Assembly (NCBI RefSeq): GCF_009763245.1
Contig: NZ_WKJZ01000001.1
Span: forward strand, 1,070,455 to 1,134,454
Reading direction: 5' to 3'
From: Pseudomonas xionganensis
Lineage (GTDB): Bacteria > Pseudomonadota > Gammaproteobacteria > Pseudomonadales > Pseudomonadaceae
Length of the DNA stretch: 64,000 bases
Shown: one piece after another, positions 36,984-46,281 of the stretch
How positions within the stretch are numbered: position 1 is the first letter of the stretch
Layout of the letters: each line of letters starts with the position of its first letter
The notes under the pieces: generated by a model
The model's input: the letters and a program-made list of their open reading frames with translations, nothing else
What the model was told of the DNA's origin: nothing
Databases searched by the model: none
Position numbers and translations under genes: made by a program

Positions 36984-38015
36984 TCAGTACTCGGCCTGCG
37001 GCAGGCTGGCGAGGATATGCCGGTAGCTGGCCATGCGCTGAGGCTGAATACGACCATCCTCCAGAGCCTGGAGCAGGGCGCAGCCGGGCTCGCGGTCGTG
37101 CTTGCAGTCGCGGAAGCGGCAATGACCGAGCAGGTCGTGGAACTCGATAAACCCCGCTTCGACATCCTCACGGCTGACATGCACCAGGCCGAATTCGCGA
37201 ATGCCCGGGGAGTCGATCAGCTCACCGCCGCCAGGGAAGTGGAACAGCCGCGCCGTGGTGGTGGTGTGGGTGCCCTTGCCGGTCAGCTCTGAAAGCGCCC
37301 CGACCCGGGTATCCACGCCCGGCAGCAGGCTGTTGACCAGGGACGACTTGCCCACCCCGGACTGGCCGACAAACACGCTGACATGGCCATCAAGCAGGCG
37401 CTTGAGCTGCTCCATGCCATCGCCCTGGTGAGCCGACACCTCCCGCAGCGGATAGCCCAGCTGGCGGTACACCGCGAGCATGGCATTGAGGGCCACGGCG
37501 TTCTGCTCATCGATCAGGTCGGCCTTGTTCAGCAGCAGCAGGGGGCGGATGCCGGCATGCTCGGCGGCCACCAGATAACGGTCGATCAGGTTGGCGTGTG
37601 GCTCGGGCAGGGGCGCGAAGACGATCACGATCAGGTCGACGTTGGCCGCCACCGGCTTGAGCTGGCCGCGGGTATCGGGGCGGCACAGTTCACTGCTGCG
37701 CGGCAGCTGCGCGACGATTACCCCGATGCCCTGATTGCCGGAGCGCCACACCACCCGGTCCCCGGTGACCATGGCCGGCAGGTTGGCACGCAGGTGGCAG
37801 CGGAACACCTGGCCGGCCTGAGGGCCTTCCAGGGCCTCGACCTCTACCTGCACGCCAAAGTGGGCAATCACCAGGCCGGTCTGCTCCGGCCCCAGGTCAC
37901 CGCCTTCGAGAATCTGCTCCGCCTGGGATTCGCGTTTGGCGGCGCGGGCAGCCCGTTCCCCCTGGATTTTTTCGATCCGCCAGTTCTGCCGGCGATTGAG
38001 TTGGCGTTTGGCCAT
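36984..38015 (-). CDS. rsgA: Ribosome small subunit-dependent GTPase RsgA
   Basis: A 343-residue circularly permuted GTPase that helps mature the 30S subunit. N-terminal OB-fold (about 45-115), then the permuted G motifs: NKADLID (G4) precedes GQSGVGKSS (G1) and DSPGIREF (G3), as the family requires. The C-terminal zinc finger is [14 protein letters not shown]. The N-terminus is lysine/arginine-rich ([18 protein letters not shown]), probably for rRNA contact. Orn is close by in the usual Pseudomonas order motAB-rsgA-orn. It is divergent from the methyltransferase gene. Confidence 0.97.
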   Translation of the reverse strand: MAKRQLNRRQNWRIEKIQGERAARAAKRESQAEQILEGGDLGPEQTGLVIAHFGVQVEVEALEGPQAGQVFRCHLRANLPAMVTGDRVVWRSGNQGIGVIVAQLPRSSELCRPDTRGQLKPVAANVDLIVIVFAPLPEPHANLIDRYLVAAEHAGIRPLLLLNKADLIDEQNAVALNAMLAVYRQLGYPLREVSAHQGDGMEQLKRLLDGHVSVFVGQSGVGKSSLVNSLLPGVDTRVGALSELTGKGTHTTTTARLFHFPGGGELIDSPGIREFGLVHVSREDVEAGFIEFHDLLGHCRFRDCKHDREPGCALLQALEDGRIQPQRMASYRHILASLPQAEY

Positions 38016-38147
38016 GAAGGTTCCAAGAATTGAGAAGCGAGGAAAACGTCGGCGAGTTTAGCAGCCTGCGCCCCACTGCAGGCGATTGCCGACAAGGGCG
38101 CTGTTGCGGCTAAACTGCCAGGCATCTTGCCAGCCATAGGAGCCTGC

Positions 38148-38963
38148 ATGCCCCGCGCCTTATTTGCCCGCTACCCGGCTCTGGCAGCCCTGTTGGCCCA
38201 GCTGTTGGCCAGCCTGGTGGTGCTGGCGTTGCTGGTCATGGTGGTACAACTCAGTCCCTGGCGCCCCGCGGCCTTGTTGGCGGGCCTGCTGCAGGGGCTG
38301 CTGGCTGCCACGCTCGGCCGCTATCTGGGGCTGGCGCCCTGGTGGTGGTGGCTCAACCTGGCCTTTGTCCCCGGCCTGCTGCTGGCCAGCGGTGCAGCCT
38401 TGCCGGGCTGGCTGTTTCTGCTCGGCTTTGTGCTGTTGCTGCTGCTTAACTGGAACAGCCTGGGCGAGCGGGTGCCGCTGTACCTGACCGGCGCGGGCAC
38501 GCGCCGCCAGTTGAGCCAGTTGCTGGCCGAGCGCGGTGAGCACTTTCGCTTTGTCGACCTGGGCTGTGGCCCGGCTGGCACCCTGCTGGCCCTGGCTCGG
38601 CAGTTTCCCCAGGCGCAGTTTGTCGGGGTGGAAACCGCGCCGCTCAGCTTTGCCATCGCCTGGCTGCGGGCGCTGTTGCAGAGCAACTGCCGGATTCGCT
38701 ATCAGAGCCTGTGGCGCACCGATCTTGCCGACTTTGACCTGGTGTACTGCTTTCTTTCGCCCGCCCCCATGGCCGAGTTATGGCGCAAGGCCAGGGCCGA
38801 AATGGCAGCGGGGAGCTGGTTGATCAGCAACAGTTTTGCCGTGCCCGATGTGCCGCCGCAGCGCCTGATCGAATTGTCGGATTGGCGGCAGTCGAGTCTG
38901 CTGCTGTGGTGCATGCCGGGTGCGGGGCTCAGTACAGCCGATACGGCGTTGCCGGCGGGCTGA
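38148..38963 (+). CDS. Membrane-anchored class I SAM methyltransferase-like protein
   Basis: A 271-residue protein whose N-terminal 110 residues are several hydrophobic helices (about 12-35, 40-62, 68-90, 92-106), followed by a Rossmann methyltransferase domain: [15 protein letters not shown] is motif [15 protein letters not shown] motif II with an acidic residue for the SAM ribose, and [16 protein letters not shown] motif IV/V. Substrate unknown. ATG 38148 has TAGGAG upstream. It lies between rsgA and orn and ends 31 bp before orn. Leucine and tryptophan content in the first part (WWWW) is striking. Assignment as an active methyltransferase is from motifs only. Confidence 0.8.
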   Translation: MPRALFARYPALAALLAQLLASLVVLALLVMVVQLSPWRPAALLAGLLQGLLAATLGRYLGLAPWWWWLNLAFVPGLLLASGAALPGWLFLLGFVLLLLLNWNSLGERVPLYLTGAGTRRQLSQLLAERGEHFRFVDLGCGPAGTLLALARQFPQAQFVGVETAPLSFAIAWLRALLQSNCRIRYQSLWRTDLADFDLVYCFLSPAPMAELWRKARAEMAAGSWLISNSFAVPDVPPQRLIELSDWRQSSLLLWCMPGAGLSTADTALPAG

Positions 38964-38994
38964 TAAACTGCCGCCATCAGCCAAGGAGCACAGC

Positions 38995-39537
38995 ATGCAG
39001 AACCCGCAGAACCTGATCTGGATCGACCTGGAAATGACCGGTCTGGAGCCCGAGAAAGACGTCATCATCGAGATGGCCACCATCGTCACCGACAGCGACC
39101 TGAATATCCTCGCCGAAGGGCCGGTGATCGCCATCCACCAGAGCGATGCGGTGCTGGCCGGCATGGACGAGTGGTGCACCCGCACCCATGGCGAAAGCGG
39201 CCTGACCCAGCGCGTGCGTGAAAGCACCATCGACACCGCGGCAGCCGAGGCGCAGACCATCGCCTTCCTGCAGCAATGGGTGCCCCAGGGCGCCTCGCCC
39301 ATCTGCGGCAACAGCATCGGCCAGGATCGGCGCTTTCTCTACCGCTATATGCCGACACTGGAAGCCTACTTCCACTACCGCTATCTGGATGTCTCGACCC
39401 TGAAGATCCTCGCCGACCGCTGGGCGCCGAAGATCAAGGAAGGCTTTCAGAAGAAGGGCACCCACCTGGCCCTGGACGATATCCGCGAGTCCATCGCCGA
39501 ACTCAAGTACTACCGCGACCACTTCCTCAAGGTCTGA
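38995..39537 (+). CDS. orn: Oligoribonuclease Orn
   Basis: A 180-residue DEDDh 3'-5' exoribonuclease that degrades diribonucleotides, including pGpG from c-di-GMP breakdown, so it indirectly controls c-di-GMP levels. The motifs are WIDLEMTGL (D11, E13), [13 protein letters not shown] (the third acidic residue) and [11 protein letters not shown] (the DEDDh histidine and last aspartate). Length and sequence are standard. ATG 38995 has AAGGAG upstream. It belongs to the c-di-GMP theme of the region with fimX and the diguanylate cyclase. Confidence 0.98.
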   Translation: MQNPQNLIWIDLEMTGLEPEKDVIIEMATIVTDSDLNILAEGPVIAIHQSDAVLAGMDEWCTRTHGESGLTQRVRESTIDTAAAEAQTIAFLQQWVPQGASPICGNSIGQDRRFLYRYMPTLEAYFHYRYLDVSTLKILADRWAPKIKEGFQKKGTHLALDDIRESIAELKYYRDHFLKV

Positions 39538-39567
39538 TAGATGCCGCTCGGGCAAGGGACTGCCGGC

Positions 39568-41919
39568 ATGCTGCAGCCTGTGCGCCTGTCGGCCGCCCGG
39601 CTGCGCCGGCCCTGGCTGGCTTTGCCCCTGCTGGTGCTGCTGGGCCTGTATCTGGCCGACCGCCTCTGGCCGTTGCCCTTGCCGCAGGACGATCTGGCCC
39701 GGGTGGTGCTGGCCGAGGATGGCACGCCGCTGTGGCGTTTTGCCGATGCCGACGGGGTGTGGCGCTATCCGGTGCGTCCGGATGAGGTTTCCCCCTACTA
39801 CCTGGAAGCCCTGCTGACCTACGAAGACCGCTGGTTCCGCCAGCACCCCGGGGTCAACCCTCTCGCCCTGGGGCGTGCGGCCTGGCAGAACCTACGCGGC
39901 GGGCGCGTCGTGTCCGGCGGCAGCACCCTGTCGATGCAGGTGGCGCGTCTGCTTGATCCTCACGCGCGCAGCTATGCCGGCAAGCTCAAGCAGCTGTGGC
40001 GCACCCTGCAGCTGGAATGGCACCTGTCCAAGGATGAAATCCTTGCCCTTTATCTCAATCGCGCCCCCTTTGGCGGCACCCTGCAGGGGGTGGCGGCGGC
40101 CAGCTGGGCCTATCTGGGCAAGGGGCCGGGGCAGCTGACCCGGGCCGAGGCCGCGCTACTGGCGGTGTTGCCCCAGGCCCCCAGCCGGCTGCGCCCGGAC
40201 CGGCACCCCGAGCGGGCCCAGGCTGCTCGCGACAAGGTGCTGCAGCGTCTGGCCGATTTTCGTGTGTGGCCGGCGCCAGCCGTGGCCGAAGCCCGGGAGG
40301 AACCGGTGCTACTGGCACCACGCCAGGAACCCCGGCTGGCCCCTTTGCTGGCGCGGCGGCTGAACACCCCGGGCAGCCCACCGCTGATCCGTACCACCCT
40401 GGACGCCGCCCTGCAGCGGCGCCTGGAGGATCTGCTGCTGGGCTGGCGGGCACGTTTGCCGGAGCATACGTCTGCGGCCATTCTGGTGGCCGAACACCCC
40501 GGCATGGCGGTGCGCGCCTACCTGGGTTCGGTGGATATCGGCGATGCCCGGCGCTTTGGCCATGTCGATATGGTCAGTGCGCTGCGCTCGCCCGGCTCGA
40601 CCCTCAAGCCCTTTCTCTATGGCCTGGCCCTGGACGAGGGACTGATCCATTCCGAGTCCCTGATGCAGGACGTGCCGCGGCGTTACGGTGATTACCGTCC
40701 GGGTAATTTCGCCAGCGGCTTTCAGGGACCGGTGTCGGCCAGCGAGGCCCTGGCCAGCTCCCTCAATCTTCCAGCGGTACAGTTGCTGGAGGCCTATGGG
40801 CCCAAGCGCTTTGCCGGCGAGCTGCGCGGCGCTGGTGTAGCGCTGCGCCTGCCGCCGCTAAGCGAACCCAGCCTGGCGCTGATCCTGGGCGGTGCCGGCA
40901 GTCGCCTGGAAGATCTGCTCAGTGGCTATAGCGCCTTCGCCCGTGGCGGTATGGCGGCGCGCCTGCGCTTTGCTCCCGATGAAGCGCTGTATGAACGGCG
41001 CCTGCTGTCGCCCGGTGGGGCCTGGATCATCCGCCGCATCCTTGCCGGTCAGGCACGACCGGATCGCGATCCGCGGGCGCAGCTGGTGCAGCGCCCGACC
41101 CTGGCCTGGAAGACTGGCACCAGCTACGGCTTTCGCGACGCCTGGGCGATTGGCGTGGCGCCGCGCCATCTGATCGGGGTGTGGATCGGCCGCCCGGATG
41201 GCACGCCGGTGCCCGGGCAGTTCGGCCTGGCTTCCGCCGCGCCCCTGTTGCTGCAGGTGCATGACCTGCTGGCCAATCGCGATAGCCAGCGCGGCCTCGC
41301 CATACCCGCCGATCCGCAGCCGAGCGAGGTGGGGGTGGCGGCGATCTGTTGGCCATTGGGCCAGCCCATTGCGCGGGATGACCCCAACTGCAGGCGTCAA
41401 CGTTTTGCCTGGACCCTGGCGGGCACCCAGCCGCCGACCCTGCAGGCGGCGGACCAGCCACTGGGCCTGGGGTTGCGCGAGGTCTACTGGGTCAATGACG
41501 CGGGCTTGAGAGTGGCCGCCGACTGCCCCGGCGCCCAGCGCCGCGAGCTGGCGCTATGGCCCGCGCCTCTGGAGCCCTGGCTGCCGAGTCGTGAGCAGCG
41601 CCGGGCCCGCTTGCCGGCGCCAGATCCGCTTTGTGCGCCGCCTGCGCCAGTGGCCGTGGCGCCGCTGTCGATCGTCGGGGTACGGGAGGGGGATCGCCTG
41701 CAGCGTCCTGCCGGCAGCAGCGAACCCCTGCGTCTGCAGTTATCGGCCCTGGGCGGCAGTGGCCGGCGCTGGTGGTTCGTCAATGGCCAGCCGGTCGGCG
41801 AAAGCATCGCGCAGGAAACCTTTGTCCAGCGCTTCGAGCAGCGCGGCGACTATCAGCTCAGCGTGCTGGACGAAAGCGGGCAGACGGCGCGTCTGGCCTT
41901 TCGCCTGGAGCGCGATTAA
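39568..41919 (+). CDS. pbpC: Penicillin-binding protein 1C
   Basis: Class A penicillin-binding protein (783 residues): a short N-terminal membrane anchor (LALPLLVLLGLYLADRLW), a GT51 glycosyltransferase domain with catalytic glutamate in YEDRWFRQHPG and SGGSTLSMQVARLL, a transpeptidase domain with SPGSTLKPF (SxxK serine), a serine-leucine-asparagine SLN element, and KTGTS, then a C-terminal PBP1C domain (about 690-783). I took the ATG at 39568, with AAGGGA upstream; ATG 39541, six bases after the orn stop codon region, would add nine residues. In many bacteria pbpC sits with an alpha-2-macroglobulin gene, which is absent here. Confidence 0.94.
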   Translation: MLQPVRLSAARLRRPWLALPLLVLLGLYLADRLWPLPLPQDDLARVVLAEDGTPLWRFADADGVWRYPVRPDEVSPYYLEALLTYEDRWFRQHPGVNPLALGRAAWQNLRGGRVVSGGSTLSMQVARLLDPHARSYAGKLKQLWRTLQLEWHLSKDEILALYLNRAPFGGTLQGVAAASWAYLGKGPGQLTRAEAALLAVLPQAPSRLRPDRHPERAQAARDKVLQRLADFRVWPAPAVAEAREEPVLLAPRQEPRLAPLLARRLNTPGSPPLIRTTLDAALQRRLEDLLLGWRARLPEHTSAAILVAEHPGMAVRAYLGSVDIGDARRFGHVDMVSALRSPGSTLKPFLYGLALDEGLIHSESLMQDVPRRYGDYRPGNFASGFQGPVSASEALASSLNLPAVQLLEAYGPKRFAGELRGAGVALRLPPLSEPSLALILGGAGSRLEDLLSGYSAFARGGMAARLRFAPDEALYERRLLSPGGAWIIRRILAGQARPDRDPRAQLVQRPTLAWKTGTSYGFRDAWAIGVAPRHLIGVWIGRPDGTPVPGQFGLASAAPLLLQVHDLLANRDSQRGLAIPADPQPSEVGVAAICWPLGQPIARDDPNCRRQRFAWTLAGTQPPTLQAADQPLGLGLREVYWVNDAGLRVAADCPGAQRRELALWPAPLEPWLPSREQRRARLPAPDPLCAPPAPVAVAPLSIVGVREGDRLQRPAGSSEPLRLQLSALGGSGRRWWFVNGQPVGESIAQETFVQRFEQRGDYQLSVLDESGQTARLAFRLERD

Positions 41920-41932
41920 CCACCTCCTCTGT

Positions 41933-43897
41933 TCAGACCAGCTTGAAGCGATTGACCAGGGTCTGCAGTTCGCCGCCCAGGCGGGCCAGATCGACGCTGG
42001 CCGCCGAGGTTTCCTCGGTGGCGGCGGCGGACTGTTCGGCCACATCGCGGATATTCGACACGCTGCGGCTGATCTCCTCGGCCACCGAGCTTTGCTGTTC
42101 GGCCGCCGTGGCGATCTGCTGGTTCATCTGCTGAATGCTCGATACTGCGCCGTTGATGGCATCCAGCGCCGCGCCGGCCTGTTTGGCGGCCTCTACGGTT
42201 GACGTGGCCTCGGTGCAGCTCTTGTCCATCATCTCGACTGCGCTCTGGGCGCCACCCTGCAGGTTGGCGATCAGGCCTTCGATCTCGCTGGTGGATTCCT
42301 GGGTGCGCTTGGCCAGGGCGCGCACCTCGTCGGCCACCACGGCGAAGCCGCGGCCCATTTCGCCGGCGCGGGCCGCTTCGATGGCGGCATTGAGGGCCAG
42401 CAGGTTGGTCTGCTCGGCGATACCCTTGATCACATCCAGCACCGCGCCGATATTGGTGCTGTCGTGCTTGAGGCGTTCGATGGACTGGGCCGAGTGCTCG
42501 ATGGAGCGGGCCAGGTTTTCGATACGTTCGATGGCCTGCTGCACGGTCTGGTTGCCCTGCTGGGTTTGCTGGTCGGCGTCACGGGCGGAGTAGGCGGCGG
42601 ATTCGGCGTTGCGTGCCACATCCTGCACCGTGGCGGTCATCTCGTGCATGGCGGTGGCGACCTGCTCGGTTTCCATCTTCTGCTGGGTCACCCCGGCGCT
42701 GGTCTGCTCGGTGACGGCCGACATTTCCTCGGCCGCAGTGGCCAGTTGCTCGATCCCGCTGGTCAGGCGGGTCAGCAGTTCACGCAGGCTCAGGGTCATG
42801 GTCTGCATGGCCTGCATCAGCTGACCCAGTTCATCCTGGCGGGTGCTTTCGATGTTTTCCGACAGATCACCCTGAGCCACCTTGCGCGCCAGCTGCACCA
42901 CGCGCTGCAGGGGCTTGACGATCATCTGGGTGATCAACAGGGCACAGAGCAAGCCAAGGATAAAGGCGATAACCGCGGCGCCCACCAGTATGGCCTCGGC
43001 CTGGAAAGCTTCGGCTTGCAGCACCTTGAGTTGCAGTTCAAGGGACTCGGCGGAGGCGCTGGCCACTTCCCGGGCCCGCTCATTCATGGCGCGCTCGCTG
43101 GCATCGCGGCTCTCGACCGCCTGGCGCAGGCTGTCGAAATTGCGTTGATACAGGGCCAGCTGGGTCATGGCCGAGTCCAGATCGGCGCGGGCGGCCGGGT
43201 CGCTAATGCGGTCGCGCAGATTCTGACCGTTCTGGCTGATGGTCTCGAATTGCTGCAGCAGCACCTGGGCATCCTGGGCCTGGCTGCTCAGGACAAAATT
43301 CTTCTCGAAACGCCGGGCGGTGAGCAGTTCCTTGGCCAGGTTACTGGCCTGGGTGGCGTAGCCCAGGGTGCGGATGCTGTCTTCATCGCCGCTGGCGCGT
43401 ATCTGCTGTTCGGCAGCCTGCCCCAGCCGGGCCTGCAGTTCATCGAACTCCTTCAATGCTTCCCGCGCCGCTTCTTCCATGGCCCGTTGGGCAGTCTGAT
43501 TGCTGGCGCTGGCCTGGCTCAGTGCCTGCAACTGCTGGCGGTAGTCGGCCACATCCTGGCGAATGCCCTCCATCAGGGCGATGCTTTCCGGGCGGTTCAG
43601 CACTTTCAAGGCATCGCTGGTCAGGGCTTCGATTTCTTCGACCAGACTCTGGGCCTGCTCGATGTACTGGCTGTCACCACGGATGATGAAGTTTTTCTCC
43701 TGCTGCCGGGCCAGGGACAGCTTGCTGTCGATTTCGTTGACCTTGAGCAGGGTGTCGAAGCGGCTCAGAGTGCTCTCCAGGCTGCTAAAGCCGAGGCCGG
43801 CCACCCCCAGGGTGATGACCAATACCAGGCCGAAGCCGCTGAGCAGCTTCTTGCGCACGCTCAGATCCAGGACAAGATTGCTCACTGATCCGGGCAT
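41933..43897 (-). CDS. Methyl-accepting chemotaxis protein with HBM ligand-binding domain
   Basis: A 654-residue chemoreceptor. Helix 1 (about 17-38) and helix 2 (about 298-320) flank a periplasmic domain of about 260 residues of the helical bimodular (HBM) type: the hallmark AR-x-EKNF sequence occurs twice ([14 protein letters not shown] and [11 protein letters not shown]), one per bundle. HBM sensors such as P. putida McpS bind organic acids. A HAMP domain follows, then the signalling hairpin with [20 protein letters not shown] and [13 protein letters not shown] at its tip. No C-terminal CheR-binding pentapeptide. ATG 43897 has AAGGAAG upstream. It converges with pbpC, leaving 13 bp. Ligand unknown. 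Confidence 0.95.
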   Translation of the reverse strand: MPGSVSNLVLDLSVRKKLLSGFGLVLVITLGVAGLGFSSLESTLSRFDTLLKVNEIDSKLSLARQQEKNFIIRGDSQYIEQAQSLVEEIEALTSDALKVLNRPESIALMEGIRQDVADYRQQLQALSQASASNQTAQRAMEEAAREALKEFDELQARLGQAAEQQIRASGDEDSIRTLGYATQASNLAKELLTARRFEKNFVLSSQAQDAQVLLQQFETISQNGQNLRDRISDPAARADLDSAMTQLALYQRNFDSLRQAVESRDASERAMNERAREVASASAESLELQLKVLQAEAFQAEAILVGAAVIAFILGLLCALLITQMIVKPLQRVVQLARKVAQGDLSENIESTRQDELGQLMQAMQTMTLSLRELLTRLTSGIEQLATAAEEMSAVTEQTSAGVTQQKMETEQVATAMHEMTATVQDVARNAESAAYSARDADQQTQQGNQTVQQAIERIENLARSIEHSAQSIERLKHDSTNIGAVLDVIKGIAEQTNLLALNAAIEAARAGEMGRGFAVVADEVRALAKRTQESTSEIEGLIANLQGGAQSAVEMMDKSCTEATSTVEAAKQAGAALDAINGAVSSIQQMNQQIATAAEQQSSVAEEISRSVSNIRDVAEQSAAATEETSAASVDLARLGGELQTLVNRFKLV

Positions 43898-44084
43898 AGG
43901 AACTTCCTTATAGCGTCGTTAGGTCAGGGTCTTAACCTTAGTGCCTTGATGGCAGAGTGCTGTGAGCGTTTCTTTACAGATCGTTTCAATCGGGAATGAG
44001 TGGTCGAAATACGTCGATCGGTGGCCTGATCAGGCTCAATGGCGCCTGACCGGGGGCGCAACTATTCTGCATTGCAGGCCCAGG

Positions 44085-44111
44085 TAAAGCCTGAATGTCC
44101 CTGGCCGATAG
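44085..44111 (+). promoter_or_regulatory. FliA (sigma-28) promoter for the chemoreceptor gene
   Basis: TAAAGCCT (44085-44092), an 11-base spacer and GCCGATAG (44104-44111) closely match TAAAGTTT-N11-GCCGATAA (6 of 8 and 7 of 8). The transcription start should be near 44118, giving an 80-base leader for the gene at 44198. Confidence 0.75.
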
Positions 44112-44136
44112 CCTTTTGCGATAAGTGGAAATTGAT

Positions 44137-44160
44137 TTTGTATACAGTTGCGTATACAAA
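44137..44160. promoter_or_regulatory. TTTGTATAC inverted repeat in the chemoreceptor leader
   Basis: TTTGTATAC (44137-44145) and GTATACAAA (44152-44160) form a perfect 9-base inverted repeat with a 6-base spacer. TGTATACA half-sites resemble GntR/FCD-type operators. The position, about 20-45 bases after the predicted FliA start, suits a roadblock operator or a leader hairpin. The regulator is unknown. Confidence 0.5.
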
Positions 44161-44197
44161 TATTGCCTTCAAATAATAACGACAAGGGTGATCGCCC

Positions 44198-46129
44198 ATG
44201 AATCTCTGGAAGCGCAGTATCCAGTGGCAACTGATGCTCAGCATGGGCGCGGCCTTGCTGGCTAGCATTCTGATCGTGGTGGCCATCTACTCGGCCATCG
44301 TCAATCGCCTGACCGAGCGCTACCTGGTCGAAGAAGCGCTGCCGGCCAGGGTGCTGGCGATCCGCAATGATTTGGAGCGGGTGCTCACTGCGCCGATTAC
44401 CGCCAATGCCTCGATTGCCGAGAACACCCTGGTGCAGGACTGGCTGGCCAGTGGCGAGGACGAGGCGCGCCGCGAAGAGTTTGCCCGCTATCTGGAAGGT
44501 GTGCGTGCCCAGCAGCAGGCCATGACCACCTCCATCGTCAGCCTGGCCAGTGGCAACTACACCACCGGTGAGGGGCTGATGCGCACCCTGGATCGCGCCC
44601 AGCCGGAGAACGTCTGGTTCTACCGCCTGGTCGACAGCGACCGCGATCGCGCCCTGGAAATCGATATCGACAAGACCACCCGCCTGCCGACCCTGTTTAT
44701 CAACCAGCGCATCAAGCAGGGCAATACCACCCTGGGGGTGGCCGGCCTGGGTTTTCGCCTGACCGATATGTCGAAGATGATCAGCGACTTTCGCTTTGGT
44801 GAGCAGGGGCAGGTGTTCCTGATCGACGGCAATGGTGAGATCAAGGTGCATCCGCGCTCTGAGCTCAGTGGTACTGGCAAGTTGCAGGAGCTGTTTGGCA
44901 GCGATGCGGCCAATGCCGTGCTCTCCGGCGGCAGCCAGGCGGTGCGCTTTGTGCGTGACGGCCAGCCCTATCTGGGGGTGGTGCAGAAATTTGCCAGCCT
45001 GGACTGGATTCTGGTCAGTGAGGTGCCCGAGGCCGAAGTCTATGCCGAGGCGCGCCAGGCCATGCTTACCAGCAGCCTGATCGGCCTGGGCGTGGCACTG
45101 CTGTTCCTTGGGCTGGTGGTGCTGCTGGCCAAGGGGCTGGTGCGGCCGATTCGCCAGGTCACCGCGGCGTTGGTGGAGATTGGCGGCGGCGGAGGCGACC
45201 TCACCCGCCGGCTGGACGAGTCGCGGGCCGATGAGTTGGGCGATCTGGCCCGAGGTTTCAACCGCTTTATCGCCAGTCAGCGCAGCCTGATCAGCGATGT
45301 GCTGAATACCAGTGAGCGTCTACGTGGTGCAGTTGGTCAGGTGGCTCAGGTGGTGGAAAACACCGCCGGACGCTCCGGTCAGCAGCAGGAAATGACCGAT
45401 ATGGTGGCCACCGCCGTGCACGAGATGGGTCTGACCGTGCAGGAAATCGCGCGCAATGCCAGCAGCGCCGCCCAGGCTTCGCAGGCGGCGCGTGATGAGG
45501 CGCAGCAGGCGCGCAAGGTGGTGGGGCAGTCCATTGGTCATATCGAGCATATGTCAGCGGAAATTGGCGACGCCGCAGCCGCGGTGAGCGAGCTGGCCGA
45601 GCAGGTGGCCTCCATCGATCAGGTGCTGGCGGTGATCCGCGGCATCTCCGAGCAGACCAACCTGCTGGCCCTCAATGCGGCTATCGAGGCGGCCCGGGCC
45701 GGCGAGATGGGCCGTGGTTTTGCCGTGGTGGCGGACGAGGTGCGTACCCTGGCCAGTCGTACCCAGAGCTCCACCGACGAGATCCAGCAGATGATCCAGC
45801 GCCTCAAGCAGGGCGCGGACAATGCGGTCAGCTCCATGCATGCCGGGCAGGCCGCCACCGGCACCGGGGTCGAGGCCAGCCAGCAGACCGGTCAGTCCCT
45901 CAGTGCCATTACCGAGCAGGTAGAGCGCATCAGTGACATGAACACCCAGGTGGCCACCGCCACCGAGGAGCAGAGCTCGGTGACCGAAGAGATCAATCGC
46001 AATGTCCAGGGCATCGCCGACCTGGCCCATGCCACCGTGGGCGAGGTGCAGGCGTGTAAGGAAGATTGCCAGACCCTGCGTGGCCTGGCCGATGACCTGG
46101 CCAAGCAGATGGGCAGCTTTAAGCTTTAA
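44198..46129 (+). CDS. Methyl-accepting chemotaxis protein with dCache-like domain
   Basis: A 643-residue chemoreceptor. Helix 1 (about 13-33) and helix 2 (about 292-315) bracket a periplasmic domain of about 255 residues with double-Cache features: [23 protein letters not shown] and [17 protein letters not shown], a typical Cache strand-turn. HAMP follows with [13 protein letters not shown], then the signalling domain with [20 protein letters not shown]. The ligand is not readable. It has its own FliA-type promoter and lies divergent from the HBM receptor, about 300 bp apart, both within the accessory junction. ATG 44198 is preceded by GACAAGGGTG. Confidence 0.95.
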   Translation: MNLWKRSIQWQLMLSMGAALLASILIVVAIYSAIVNRLTERYLVEEALPARVLAIRNDLERVLTAPITANASIAENTLVQDWLASGEDEARREEFARYLEGVRAQQQAMTTSIVSLASGNYTTGEGLMRTLDRAQPENVWFYRLVDSDRDRALEIDIDKTTRLPTLFINQRIKQGNTTLGVAGLGFRLTDMSKMISDFRFGEQGQVFLIDGNGEIKVHPRSELSGTGKLQELFGSDAANAVLSGGSQAVRFVRDGQPYLGVVQKFASLDWILVSEVPEAEVYAEARQAMLTSSLIGLGVALLFLGLVVLLAKGLVRPIRQVTAALVEIGGGGGDLTRRLDESRADELGDLARGFNRFIASQRSLISDVLNTSERLRGAVGQVAQVVENTAGRSGQQQEMTDMVATAVHEMGLTVQEIARNASSAAQASQAARDEAQQARKVVGQSIGHIEHMSAEIGDAAAAVSELAEQVASIDQVLAVIRGISEQTNLLALNAAIEAARAGEMGRGFAVVADEVRTLASRTQSSTDEIQQMIQRLKQGADNAVSSMHAGQAATGTGVEASQQTGQSLSAITEQVERISDMNTQVATATEEQSSVTEEINRNVQGIADLAHATVGEVQACKEDCQTLRGLADDLAKQMGSFKL

Positions 46130-46142
46130 GGCGGAGTGCTGG

Positions 46143-46281
46143 CAGGTTGTTGAAAAACGTAGGCGAGGCAGGCAAGACAAGGTAAAAACGGCCGAGAAAG
46201 CGCAGTGTACAGTTGTACATGAGCATTTTGAGGTCGTTTTTAACGCAGGATTGCCCACGTAGGTAGTTTTTCAACGGCCTG
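46143..46281. mobile_element. 139 bp MITE-like dispersed repeat
   Basis: Terminal inverted repeats CAGGTTGTTGAAAAAC (46143-46158) and GTTTTTCAACGGCCTG (46266-46281) match at 14 of 16 positions. Inside lies a further palindrome TGTACAGTTGTACA (46207-46220) and an imperfect inverted pair AAAAACGGCC / GGTCGTTTTT. I recognise closely similar sequence as a common intergenic repeat in several Pseudomonas. It has no open frame. It fills the gap between two converging genes, ending directly at the diguanylate cyclase stop codon. Confidence 0.7.

Noticed and set aside
43908..43934. Possible FliA promoter for the HBM chemoreceptor on the minus strand.
   Set aside because: The -10 matches only 5 of 8 and it would overlap the ribosome binding site.
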